From an uncultured Prevotella sp. (GTDB taxonomy: Bacteria > Bacteroidota > Bacteroidia > Bacteroidales > Bacteroidaceae), in contig URDM01000023.1 in assembly GCA_900546575.1 (NCBI GenBank), forward strand, positions 1-36,267: a DNA stretch of 36,267 nucleotides, in the 5' to 3' direction. The notes beneath the pieces were generated by a model. It ran no database searches. It was not told the DNA's origin and saw only the letters and a list, made by a program, of their open reading frames with translations. Position numbers and translations under genes: made by a program. Shown in pieces: positions 7,374 to 16,300 of the stretch. How positions within the stretch are numbered: position 1 is the first letter of the stretch; the number at the start of each line of letters is the position of its first letter.

Positions 7374-8051
7374 CTAATACGCTCTTTCTCCAAATATGTA
7401 TGTGCCCACACGCACCATTGTCGACCCGCACTCGGCGGCAATATGATAGTCGTGGCTCATTCCCCACGAACGCTCACAGAAGTTGTCGTCGTCGGCAAAG
7501 TAGCGCTGCTTCACCTCGTTGAAGAAGTCGGCAGCCATACAGAACTCGTCGTGTATGAGTTTGGTGTCGTCGACATGCGACGCCATCATCATCAGTCCGC
7601 AAATCTGCACGTTCTGCATTTCGCGCCACTCGCCGTCCTCAAGCAGCTGTCGACAAGCGTCGAGTGTCAGCCCATACTTGGTTTCTTCTTCGGCTATGTG
7701 CAGTTCCAACAGCACCTTAATGACACGTCCGTTGGCCTTTGCCTGCTTGTTTATCTCGCGCAGGAGCTTGAGCGAGTCAACGGCGTCAATCATCGAAATG
7801 TATGGAGCGATGTACTTCACCTTATTGGTCTGCAAGTGTCCGATGAAGTGCCACTCTATGTCATTAGGCAATTCACCCACCTTACGTGCAAGTTCCTGCT
7901 CACGGCTTTCGCCGAATAGGCGCTGACCGGCGTCGTATGCCGCCTTGATACATTCAGACGGATGAAACTTGCTCACAGCAACCAGCCTTACTCCTTGCGG
8001 CAGGCTGCTCTTGACTTCGCCCAAACGGCGTGCAATGTCTGTTGTTTCCAT
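7374..8051 (-). CDS. yggS: YggS/PLPBP-family pyridoxal-phosphate homeostasis protein
   Basis: Cytoplasmic single-domain PLP-binding protein of the alanine-racemase N-terminal fold. It helps keep free PLP in balance and is not known to have its own catalytic activity. It is 225 residues, typical for the family. The PLP lysine is K28 in LVAVSKFHP. Other conserved blocks are FGESREQEL, WHFIGHLQTNK, the GLMMMAS segment and the C-terminal GSTMVRVGTYIFGERAY phosphate-binding region. It lies 46 bases after the DUF4494 gene on the same strand, so the two are probably co-transcribed. Confidence 0.95.
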   Translation of the reverse strand: METTDIARRLGEVKSSLPQGVRLVAVSKFHPSECIKAAYDAGQRLFGESREQELARKVGELPNDIEWHFIGHLQTNKVKYIAPYISMIDAVDSLKLLREINKQAKANGRVIKVLLELHIAEEETKYGLTLDACRQLLEDGEWREMQNVQICGLMMMASHVDDTKLIHDEFCMAADFFNEVKQRYFADDDNFCERSWGMSHDYHIAAECGSTMVRVGTYIFGERAY

Positions 8052-8097
8052 AGCCTAAACTTACTTTCAACTCTAAATTCTCAACTCTCAACTGATC

Positions 8098-8589
8098 TTA
8101 GCCTTCAAACTCTGGCTTATCGTTCTTCTCCTCCTTCTTGACAGGAGCGTTGTGCTCGAATACATCCATAATCTTCGTTTCCGAGATGTTTGCAATGATG
8201 TAGTCGATAGCTGTCTTGCCCATAGCGTCCTCAATATTCTTTACGGCAGCATTGAATGTGGCAGCCTGTACGAGGAAGTTAACTGTCGAGCGCTTCTCCT
8301 TGGCTGTCTTCTCGTCGAGAGTGATGAACGAGAGCTTTGCCTTGTACCAGCGGTCGTCGGTATCGCTGTCGCTGAAGAAGATTTCGCCGTACGAAGCCGG
8401 TGAGATATTCTTCACCTCAAATTCGCCAGTCACGAAAGGTTCCATCTCCTTTGTGATTGTCTCCTCGGCCTCGCCGAAGGTCAGAGCGTCAACTACATAT
8501 ATCTCATTAACCTTCTTCTGTCCTGCATCTTCTGTCTGGCGCTCGTAGCGCACGGTGGTTTCAAACCAGTTTGCTGTTCTTGATCTCAT
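8098..8589 (-). CDS. DUF4494 domain-containing protein
   Basis: A 163-residue cytoplasmic protein with the N-terminal block RSRTANWFETTVRYER, then VVDALTFGEAEE, typical of DUF4494 proteins found in Bacteroidota. The function of the family is unknown. The C terminus is charged and probably disordered (KKEEKNDKPEFEG). No signal peptide or membrane segment is seen. It is the first gene of a two-gene leftward unit with yggS and has its own -7 box about 56 bases upstream. Confidence 0.85.
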   Translation of the reverse strand: MRSRTANWFETTVRYERQTEDAGQKKVNEIYVVDALTFGEAEETITKEMEPFVTGEFEVKNISPASYGEIFFSDSDTDDRWYKAKLSFITLDEKTAKEKRSTVNFLVQAATFNAAVKNIEDAMGKTAIDYIIANISETKIMDVFEHNAPVKKEEKNDKPEFEG

Positions 8590-8644
8590 TTTCCTGATAT
8601 GTTATATTATTATTGTCTTTATCCACTTACTTTTGTTTCGAACG

Positions 8645-8653
8645 GCAAAAGTA
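8645..8653 (-). promoter_or_regulatory. -7 box for the DUF4494-yggS unit
   Basis: On the minus strand TACTTTTGC matches the -7 consensus exactly. The -33 position carries only a weak TTTC-like sequence around 8672. Confidence 0.5.
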
Positions 8654-8718
8654 GCAATTTATTCTGACATACGAAATAACATACAGCCTTAAAATTATAT
8701 ATAAAAGGACTCCTTATC

Positions 8719-8750
8719 TTTAATATTCGGGATTTTTTATATAAATTTGT
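8719..8750 (+). promoter_or_regulatory. Promoter of the GH20 gene
   Basis: TAAATTTGT (8742-8750) fits the -7 consensus. A TTTA at 8719-8722 lies 19 bases upstream as a near -33 element. Predicted transcription start is near 8756, giving a leader of about 28 bases before the ATG at 8784. This argues against the in-frame TTG at 8754. Confidence 0.55.
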
Positions 8751-8783
8751 GGCTTGACAATAACACGCAAACCTATTTATTCT

Positions 8784-10796
8784 ATGAACAAGTCATTATA
8801 CACAATCGCTGTCGCCGTAGGCTCTCTGTTGATGGCTACGGATGTCAACGCCCAGAACCTCTTGCCTAAGCCACAATCATTCAAGGCGGGCAAGGGCTAT
8901 TTCAGTACAAGTAATCCAACCGTAAAGATTGTCAACGAGGCAGGAACCGATGCCGAGAACATCTACACCCGCTCTTGGCAGCAATCCAACAACGCCTCTG
9001 CCAAGCAGACAATCAAGTTCACCAAGCTCCAGAACGCATCGTCGCCCGAAGCCTACCGACTGCACGTCACAGCCGATTCTATCGTCATGAGCGCTGCATC
9101 GGCAGACGCTTTCCGCTACGCATGGCAGACCATAGGCCAGCTCAAGACCAAGCATGGCATCATGGCTTGCGACATCGACGACGCTCCAGCCTACAAGTGG
9201 CGCTCCATAATGCTCGACGTGTCACGCCATTTCGAACCTGTCAGCTTCATCAAGAAGCAGATTGACGTGATGGCGCAATACAAGTTCAACCGTCTGCACC
9301 TCCACCTCACCGACGCTGCAGGCTGGCGTATCGAGATCAAGCGCTATCCGCTGCTGACACGTATGGCTGCATGGCGCCCCGAACGCACATGGAAGGAGTG
9401 GAGCAACAACGGAGCCAAGTACACTATGGAAGGCTCTGCCGATGCTCATGGTGGCTACTATACTCAGGACGAATTGCGCGAGTTGGTGGCTTACGCTGCC
9501 GAACGAGGCATTACGATTGTTCCCGAAATAGAGATGCCGGGCCACTCAGCCGAAGTGATGGCTGCCTATCCCGAACTCTCGTGTACGCATAAGCCATACG
9601 AGCAGATGGACTTCTGCGCAGGCAGCGTGGCTACATACGACTTCCTTGAGAACGTGCTGAAGGAGGTGATGGACATTTTCCCGTCTAAATACATTCACGT
9701 CGGAGGCGACGAGGCTGCCAAGCAGTCGTGGGGCGACTGCCCCCTGTGCCAGCGCAAGATGAAGGAACTGGGATGTGACAAGGACGGATTGCAGGCTAAT
9801 CTTATTGCCCACTTCGGACGCTTCCTCAACTCTTACGGCCGTCAGCTTGTAGGTTGGGACGAGGTGATTGCCGGCAACTTGGCTCGCAACACTACCGTCA
9901 TGGTGTGGCGCGGACTCGAAAAGGCACACGAGGCTATCGAGCACGGCTACGACGTGGTGCTCTCGCCGGGTGCCTACTGCTATCTCGACGCTTACCAGGA
10001 CGCTCCGCTCTCGCAACCTGAGGCTATAGGTGGCTACCTGCCGTTGGAGAAAGTGTACAGCTATGTGCCGGGCGAAGACCTGCCTGAGGCTGAACGCAAG
10101 ATGATAACCGGCATCCAGGGCAACCTCTGGGCTGAATACATCCCCACTCCCGAACACATGGAATACATGCTCTATCCGCGTGCTTTGGCTATAGCCGAAG
10201 TGGGATGGAACGGCACCGAGAACAAGAACTACACCGACTTCCGCCGTCGCGCCATTGCACAATGCGACCTTCTGCGCCATCAGGGTGTCAACACATTCGA
10301 CATCAGACGCGAAAAGGGCGAGCGACCGGAGTCAGTCAAGCCCACCAAGCACAAGGCTCTTGGCTGCAAGGTAATCTACAACCGCCCCTACTCCAAGCAA
10401 TACGTAGCCGGTGGCGACAAGTCGCTCGTGGACGGAATACGTGGCGGATGGACCTACGGCGACAAGAAATGGCAGGGATTTATAGGCAAGGACTACTGCC
10501 TCGACGTCACTCTCGACCTCGGTTCGCAGCAGAACCTGTCGTCTGTTTCGGTCGACTTCATGCAGGCTTACGGCGCTTGGGTGTTCTTCCCCGAGGCTTT
10601 CAAGGTGTCGGTAAGCAACGACGGCAAGAACTTCAACGAGGTTTACTCTACAACATCAACAGTCGACAAGAGCATCCAGTCGGGCTATCGCACACTGGCA
10701 TGGAAGGGCCACAGCAAGGCTCGCTACGTACGTGTGCAGGGCAATACGACAATGGACGGCGGATGGCTGTTCATCGACGAGATTGTAGTGAAGTAG
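8784..10796 (+). CDS. Secreted GH20 beta-N-acetylhexosaminidase with C-terminal discoidin-like domain
   Basis: Exo-acting hexosaminidase that removes terminal beta-linked GlcNAc or GalNAc by substrate-assisted catalysis. It is 670 residues from the ATG at 8784; an earlier in-frame TTG would put ten non-hydrophobic residues before the signal peptide. A signal peptide (1-23, ending VNAQ) is followed by the GH20b alpha/beta domain (about 25-135) and the GH20 TIM barrel (about 136-490). The catalytic Asp-Glu pair D309-E310 is in HVGGDEAAKQSW, with the supporting motif LHLHLTDAAGWR. A C-terminal F5/8 (CBM32-like) domain spans about 530-670. It is followed 65 bases later by a secreted cyclophilin. 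It could trim N-glycan antennae released by the PNGase locus downstream, although it is not in that transcript. Confidence 0.95.
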   Translation: MNKSLYTIAVAVGSLLMATDVNAQNLLPKPQSFKAGKGYFSTSNPTVKIVNEAGTDAENIYTRSWQQSNNASAKQTIKFTKLQNASSPEAYRLHVTADSIVMSAASADAFRYAWQTIGQLKTKHGIMACDIDDAPAYKWRSIMLDVSRHFEPVSFIKKQIDVMAQYKFNRLHLHLTDAAGWRIEIKRYPLLTRMAAWRPERTWKEWSNNGAKYTMEGSADAHGGYYTQDELRELVAYAAERGITIVPEIEMPGHSAEVMAAYPELSCTHKPYEQMDFCAGSVATYDFLENVLKEVMDIFPSKYIHVGGDEAAKQSWGDCPLCQRKMKELGCDKDGLQANLIAHFGRFLNSYGRQLVGWDEVIAGNLARNTTVMVWRGLEKAHEAIEHGYDVVLSPGAYCYLDAYQDAPLSQPEAIGGYLPLEKVYSYVPGEDLPEAERKMITGIQGNLWAEYIPTPEHMEYMLYPRALAIAEVGWNGTENKNYTDFRRRAIAQCDLLRHQGVNTFDIRREKGERPESVKPTKHKALGCKVIYNRPYSKQYVAGGDKSLVDGIRGGWTYGDKKWQGFIGKDYCLDVTLDLGSQQNLSSVSVDFMQAYGAWVFFPEAFKVSVSNDGKNFNEVYSTTSTVDKSIQSGYRTLAWKGHSKARYVRVQGNTTMDGGWLFIDEIVVK

Positions 10797-10861
10797 CCAA
10801 TGGCATAGTGGCGACAGTCACTATATATAATAAGGTATAATACATAAAACGTTTTTATTTT

Positions 10862-11632
10862 ATGAAACAGTATATATTAATAATGTGTATGTTGATAGCT
10901 ACGGCGGTTTCGGCAAACTGCCAGACCTCCGTAGTGAAGCCGGGCGAGCGTCCCGAGGTGCTGATTGAGACCACAATGGGCAACATACGTGTACAACTGT
11001 ACAACGAGACGCCGCTCCATCGCGACAACTTCCTTAAGCTGATACGCGAGCACCACTTCTACGATTCGCTGCTGTTCCACCGTGTCATTCCCGACTTCAT
11101 GATTCAGGCGGGCGACCCTTGGAGCAAGAACGCCAAGAAGGGCGAGGAACTTGGCGAACACTCGCTCGACTATAACATACCTGCCGAAATACGTCTGCCG
11201 GGCATTTACCACAAGCGTGGCGCTCTGGCAGCAGCCCGCGAGCCGGACAATGTCAACCCGAAGCACGAGTCGAGCAGCTCACAGTTCTACATCGTCTACG
11301 GCAAGAAGCAGAGCGAAAAGGCCATCGCCCGACAGCAACACCGCCTCGACTCCGTCTTCAACGACAGCATCAAGATGACGCCCGAAATGATTGAGCAGTA
11401 CACTACGATAGGCGGAACGCCACATCTCGACGGCGGATACACGGTATTCGGAGAGGTTATTGAGGGAATGGACGTTGTAGACAAGATTCAACGAGTAGAG
11501 CGCGACAAGAACGACCGCCCCATAGAAGACGTACGGATAATCAAGGCTACTATAATAAAAGACCTGCCGGGAATGGCGAAGAAGCCCAAGGCTGCAACAA
11601 AGAAAAGACGCGGCTGGCATGTAGTGGGCTAA
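10862..11632 (+). CDS. Exported cyclophilin-type peptidyl-prolyl isomerase
   Basis: Peptidyl-prolyl cis/trans isomerase that helps fold exported proteins, probably in the periplasm. It is 256 residues with an N-terminal signal peptide (about 1-20). The cyclophilin core carries the active-site block FHRVIPDFMIQAGD and the downstream SSSSQFYIVYG and YTVFGEVIEGMDVVDKI blocks. Compared with minimal bacterial cyclophilins there is a charged insertion between the SQFYIVYG strand and the GGTPHLDGGYTVFG strand (residues about 147-185), as in other Bacteroidota homologues. The C terminus is very basic (KKPKAATKKRR). The Cys near the signal-peptide end does not sit in a good lipobox. Its 65-base distance from the GH20 gene suggests possible co-transcription. 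Confidence 0.92.
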   Translation: MKQYILIMCMLIATAVSANCQTSVVKPGERPEVLIETTMGNIRVQLYNETPLHRDNFLKLIREHHFYDSLLFHRVIPDFMIQAGDPWSKNAKKGEELGEHSLDYNIPAEIRLPGIYHKRGALAAAREPDNVNPKHESSSSQFYIVYGKKQSEKAIARQQHRLDSVFNDSIKMTPEMIEQYTTIGGTPHLDGGYTVFGEVIEGMDVVDKIQRVERDKNDRPIEDVRIIKATIIKDLPGMAKKPKAATKKRRGWHVVG

Positions 11633-11650
11633 CTATCAAACGCAAACTAT

Positions 11651-11711
11651 ATTCGTGTGATTAGTGAAATTCGTGGTGAAATTCACGGATAATTCATGAT
11701 AATTCGTGACT
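11651..11711. repeat. Degenerate attcgtg-type short repeats
   Basis: This segment is made of variations on attcgtg (attcgtgtga, aattcgtggt, aattcacgga, aattcatga, aattcgtgac). It directly precedes the 22-bp palindrome array. Nothing coding is supported here. Confidence 0.6.
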
Positions 11712-11728
11712 GAAAACCACGCGATACA

Positions 11729-11831
11729 AAAAGGAGTCCTTTTGAACTCCAAAACGAGTCCTTTTGCCATCCAAAAGGAGTCCTTTTACAACGCAAAACG
11801 AGCCCTTTTGCAATGCAAAAGGACTCGTTTT
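11729..11831. repeat. Five 15-bp palindromes at exact 22-bp period (array 1)
   Basis: Cores start at 11729, 11751, 11773, 11795 and 11817, each 22 bases apart. The cores are variants of AAAAGGAGTCCTTTT (a 7-bp inverted repeat around one base), alternating with AAAACGAGTCCTTTT. The fifth is in the opposite orientation (AAAAGGACTCGTTTT). The 7-base spacers differ. The array lies between the convergent cyclophilin and GHL10-like genes, ending 7 bases before the GHL10-like stop codon. Confidence 0.92.
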
Positions 11832-11838
11832 CAATTTC

Positions 11839-12942
11839 TTACTTTTCCAGTTTCTTCAACACCTTCTCAAGTTCTGCCCAATGCTCTTCGGTCATGTCAT
11901 TGGGAGTGAAGATGCTGATGCCGTTGGCACCGGCAGCCATCGACGACTCAACAGCCTCGGCTATCTCCGACGGAAGGAGTCCCGAGTTCTCAGGATCAAC
12001 CACCTTGTCCTTGTTGCGCCAGTCGTGGCAGATGAAGATGCCACTATATAATAAGGTGTTGCGGCCCTTAAGCGACTCAGCCTCTTCCTTTGTCACCTTG
12101 CCAACCCATGATGCAGGCTCCATATAGAAGTCGTTGTAGTTCATGGGGAACACAGCGTCGAGGTTCCACTTGTTCCACTGCTGGCGCACCATCCATTCGG
12201 CGTAGCTCTTCGGACCGGGGAACACGTCGGCGCTCAACTTCTTGCCCTTGGCATGAACAGCGTCGCTAATGCGGTTTACAAGAGCCGTGATGGCATCGCA
12301 GCGGAACTGAGCCCACTCCTTGATCTTCGACGGGTCGCACACCTTGGTGATGTCAATACCGCTCTGCTTCTTGAAAGCAGCCACACAGTCGGGGCAGTAG
12401 CAGAAGTCGGCCTTGGCATACTCGCCATTCATCACGAGTCCGTACTTGTCCCAAAGTCCGCGCGCCAGGATTACGTCGGCGTAGCGTATGTAGTCGAGCT
12501 GAACGTAGTCAACCTCAGGAATCTCGGCAATCTGCTCGAATGTAGAGGTGAGGAACTTCTTCACATCCTCGTTGCGAGGGTCGAGCGTAGTATAATAAGG
12601 TACGTAAGGAGGATTGTCGTAAGCTGACTCACCCAGTCGATTTACGGTGTACCAGCTCTTCGGCTTGCCGCCAGGAGTCATAGTAGGCACCCATGCGTGA
12701 TACTCCAGTCCTGCCTTCTTGGCTGCTTTCGACGCTGTGCGAATCTTCACCAGATCCATTCCGGCGTTGATGCACACGCCAGTCACGCCGTGCTTCTTCC
12801 ACGCCTTGAAGTCGGCAGTAAGCGATTTTTCTGTTGCGTTGTCGGCAAAACCTGCCCAAGCATACACAGGAATCTTGTTGCCCTTGGCGCTGGCACACAA
12901 TGCTGTGAGCGCTACGGCAAGAGTTAGAAATAGTTTTTTCAT
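11839..12942 (-). CDS. Secreted GHL10-like (family-10-like TIM-barrel) glycoside hydrolase
   Basis: Probable glycosidase of the GHL10/PF02638-like TIM-barrel group; its substrate is unknown. It is 367 residues from ATG at 12942. The longer in-frame TTG-type start would precede the signal peptide by 14 residues. A signal peptide (1-19) is followed by a barrel with KHGVTGVCINAG (beta strand 2), then VDYVQLDYIRY (144-154), the strand-4 motif typical of the group. A Cys cluster CYCPDC (181-186) and DAVFPMNYND (262-271) near the active-site end follow. It is divergent from susC and encoded next to a glycan-import locus, so it may share a substrate with it. Specificity should not be guessed from the GH10 name. 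Confidence 0.75.
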   Translation of the reverse strand: MKKLFLTLAVALTALCASAKGNKIPVYAWAGFADNATEKSLTADFKAWKKHGVTGVCINAGMDLVKIRTASKAAKKAGLEYHAWVPTMTPGGKPKSWYTVNRLGESAYDNPPYVPYYTTLDPRNEDVKKFLTSTFEQIAEIPEVDYVQLDYIRYADVILARGLWDKYGLVMNGEYAKADFCYCPDCVAAFKKQSGIDITKVCDPSKIKEWAQFRCDAITALVNRISDAVHAKGKKLSADVFPGPKSYAEWMVRQQWNKWNLDAVFPMNYNDFYMEPASWVGKVTKEEAESLKGRNTLLYSGIFICHDWRNKDKVVDPENSGLLPSEIAEAVESSMAAGANGISIFTPNDMTEEHWAELEKVLKKLEK

Positions 12943-12997
12943 GCTGTTTGTTCTTTTATTTATAAATAGATGTTTATATAGCAATTGATGTTAGAAT

Positions 12998-13006
12998 GCA
13001 AAATTA
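12998..13006 (-). promoter_or_regulatory. -7 box for the GHL10-like gene
   Basis: On the minus strand TAATTTTGC matches TAnnTTTG. No good -33 element is seen. The remaining divergent gap up to susC (12943-13334) holds only this box, an A/T-rich middle, the susC -7 box and the susC leader. Confidence 0.45.
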
Positions 13007-13130
13007 AAAAAAAATATCGAAAAACACGTCAGCAAACGCAAAAACGCTTTAATTTTAGCTCAAATCAAAGTTTTTTGTGTAAAAACGCAATTTTTTTTGT
13101 TAAAAAACGGTGTAATTTTGATAAATTTAT

Positions 13131-13334
13131 TACTTTTGCAACATAAACCAAATAAAAGAGGAGTGCGTTTTAACCAAACGCTACCGCTACGGAGTTACAC
13201 AATCTACAAAATTGAGTTACAAAATCAAAAAAAGGATTAGAAAGATTCTAACTATTATTGTGTCTTTACGACCGATTTAGTCACATCTATTATTAATTCT
13301 AACTAATTATAAATTCTAACTAAAATTTACATCT
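13131..13334 (+). promoter_or_regulatory. susC -7 box and long 5' leader
   Basis: TACTTTTGC (13131-13139) matches the -7 consensus exactly; a -33 TTTG at standard spacing is not evident. Predicted start near 13146 gives a leader of about 190 bases. It contains repeated ttctaacta segments (around 13243, 13297 and 13313) and no ORF of note. Long leaders are common before susC-type genes and can be targets of antisense RNA or antitermination, but no such element is identified here. Confidence 0.5.
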
Positions 13335-16300
13335 ATGTCAAAACGAGTACAGACAGTCGGCATGCTGTTGGCTCTTACCTCAATGGCTATTGGGGGGGGT
13401 AATAACGCATATGCCGGAACGGTGACTGCTTCGAATGCTGCACAGAATATGCAGCAGGACGCAGCGTGCAAGGGTGTCGTTAAGGACGCTACTGGTGAGC
13501 CCATTATCGGTGTATCGGTTATCGTCAAGGGTACCACCAACGGTGCTGTTACCGACATTGACGGCAATTTCAGCCTTGCCAATGTCAAGAAGGGCGCTAC
13601 CTTGCGCTTCACTTACCTGGGCTACAATCCTCAGGAAGTAGTTTACAACGGACAGCCGCTCAACATCACACTTGTTGAGGATTCTAAGGCACTTGACGAG
13701 GTTGTGGTTACAGCCCTCGGTATCAAGAAGGACGCCAAGAAGCTGGGTTATGCAGTAAGTACAGTAAGCTCAGCCGACCTCACCAAGACGGGTTCAAGCA
13801 ACATCGCTGCCGGTCTTTATGGTAAAGCTACTGGTGTGCGCATTCAGTCGGCACCTGGTGGCGGTACTTCTGCCGTTTCAATTTCGGTACGTGGTCTGTC
13901 TTCTATTTCAGGTAACACACAGCCATTGCTCGTGCTTGATGGTGTGCCTATCCGCAACGGCAACGCCAACAACAGCGACTACTGGGGAAGCCAGCGCATC
14001 GAGTCGAACGGTCTTGTAGATATCAACCCTGAGGACATCGACAACATCTCTATTCTTAAGGGTGCTGCCGCTTCTGCACTTTACGGTTCTGAGGCTGCCA
14101 ACGGCGTTGTGATGATTACCACAAAGAAGGGCAAGAACGGCGGCGGTACACACGTCGACTTCAGCGCTAATCTTAGCATCGACCGCGTAGCATACATGCC
14201 TGAGATTCAGAAGGAGTTCGGTCCGGGCTACGACAACTACGTTCTCGGCGACAAGGACAAGACAGCTCTTACCGGTTTCCGTCAGGAGCGCTTCGACCGC
14301 AACGGCAAGACTATCACCACAACCAACCGTGAAAGCTACTACTCATACGGTGCACGTTATGACGCAAACAAGAAGGTGACATATTTCGACGGAACCGAGC
14401 GTTCGTTCACTCCGATTGACCACAACCAGTGGAACGACATCTTCCGCACAGGTGTAAACCAGACCTACAACCTTGCGCTTACCAATAGTACCGATCGCAA
14501 CAACATCCGTTTCTCTTATACATACAACGATGTTCTGCCGATGCAGTACAACTCAAAGAACCGCAAGCACAACTTCAACCTCAATGGTTCGTTCGACGTT
14601 ACCAAGACCATCAAGTTGAACTATAGCGCTACATACACCACACAGTACATCAAGAACCGTCCGTATCGTATCTCGCGTCTTACCAACAACTACAGCGGTA
14701 TGTTCGGCGGATTCACTGACGTGGAGTACATCCGCAAACACACCGTAACAAGCGACGGCTATATGAATACTGTAGCCAAGATCAACGGCGGTACAGACGA
14801 GACGCTGACTCCCAACGAGCAGTTCCTCTACTCTCCAATGGGTTCTACATCATTGGTTAGCGAGTACTTCTGGAACATCTTCGGCAAGACACAGGAAGAG
14901 CAGCACCACCGCTTCATCGGTTCTATCAACCCGACATGGGACATCATCCCGGGATTGAAGCTGAGCGCACGTGTGGCATCTGACCTCACCACCGACAAGA
15001 CCGAGAACAAGGAAAGAGCCGAGAAGGCTCACTCGTTCTCTACCGACGGTCACTACTCTGACTCTTACCGCTTGACCAACTATCAGTACAACATCGTCTA
15101 CGGTGATGCCATGTTGATGTTTGACAAGACTTTTGCCGAGAAGCACAACGTCACAGCTAACTTTGGATGGAATGCACGTACAGAGCGCCTCTATCAGAGC
15201 GCTGTAAGCACACAGAACGGTCTGCTTCAGGAGAACTGGTTCGACCTTGCTGCCTCTGTAGGCACAAAGGACGCAAAAATGAACAAGCAGGAGTTGCTCC
15301 GCACAGGTATGTTCCTCACCGCAAGCTACGGCTACGACAGCTGGGCTTATCTGGAGGGTTCTATCCGTCAGGAGAAGACTTCTACATTGGCTAAGAACAA
15401 CAACTCGTTCTGGTATCCTTCTGTAAGCGCCAGCGTACTCTACACAGAGTTGCTCAAGGACAAGCGTCCGAGCTGGTGGAACTACGGAAAGATCCGCGTG
15501 TCATACGGTATCGTAGGTAACGCCCCCGAGCTGTACAAGGCAAACCTTGTATATAATGTAGGCTCAATGAACCGCGACACTAACTATCCTTACATTTACG
15601 TTCCGACAACCCTCGGCAACGAGAACATCGTTCCTGAGAAGAAGCACGAGTTTGAGATTGGTATCGAGAACAAGTTCTTCAACAACCGTTTGGGCTTTGA
15701 GTTCAACTTCTACTCTAACGACATCAAGAACCAGATTCTGAAGACTTCGGCTGCTGCCTCTATGGGTGGTCAGGCTATGTGGATGAACGTAGGCGACATG
15801 ACCAACAAGGGTATTGAGTTCAGCGTTAACGGAACTCCTATCGTCAACAAGGATTGGCAGTGGGATGTACGTGCCAACATAGCATGGAACCAGAACAAGG
15901 TGAAGAAGCTTGCTGACGGACTCGACCGCCTCGAGCACTACAGCACTGACGGTGCCGTTCGTCTGGAGTCGCATGTAGGTCAGCCTATGGGCGACTGGTA
16001 CGCATGGACATGGAAGAAGGACGAGAAGACAGGACAGTATCTCATCGGTGCTGACGGTCTGCGCATTGCTGACAAGACTGAGATGCACAAGGTGGGCAAC
16101 GCTATGCCTAAGCTCACTGGTGGTTTCGGCACAAGCCTTAGCTACAAGAACTGGACTCTCGACATGAACTTCGACTTCCGCATCGGTGGCGACGTGCTCA
16201 ACTTGCCGTGGCAGTACATGAAGTCAGTAGGTAACATCACCGACGCTGTAGGCGTACGCGACGCTGCTTCGGGCGGTATCTTCTACTACAGCACAACTGA

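Noticed and set aside
8754..8783. Upstream TTG start for the GH20 gene
   Set aside because: It lies at or before the predicted transcription start and would put a non-hydrophobic tail ahead of the signal peptide.
11729..11831. CRISPR array
   Set aside because: Cores are 15-bp palindromes with only 7-base spacers, one core is inverted, and there are no cas genes in the window.
11706..11909. Short plus-strand frames over the first 22-bp palindrome array
   Set aside because: They run across the non-coding array and then antisense to the GHL10-like gene; the 22-base period breaks any repeated peptide frame.
12044..12058. Recurring tataataaggt sequence (also near 10825, 12590 and 20120)
   Set aside because: Some occurrences are inside coding sequence as ordinary Leu/Tyr codons and some in AT-rich gaps. 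There is no consistent position or spacing, so it is taken as chance.
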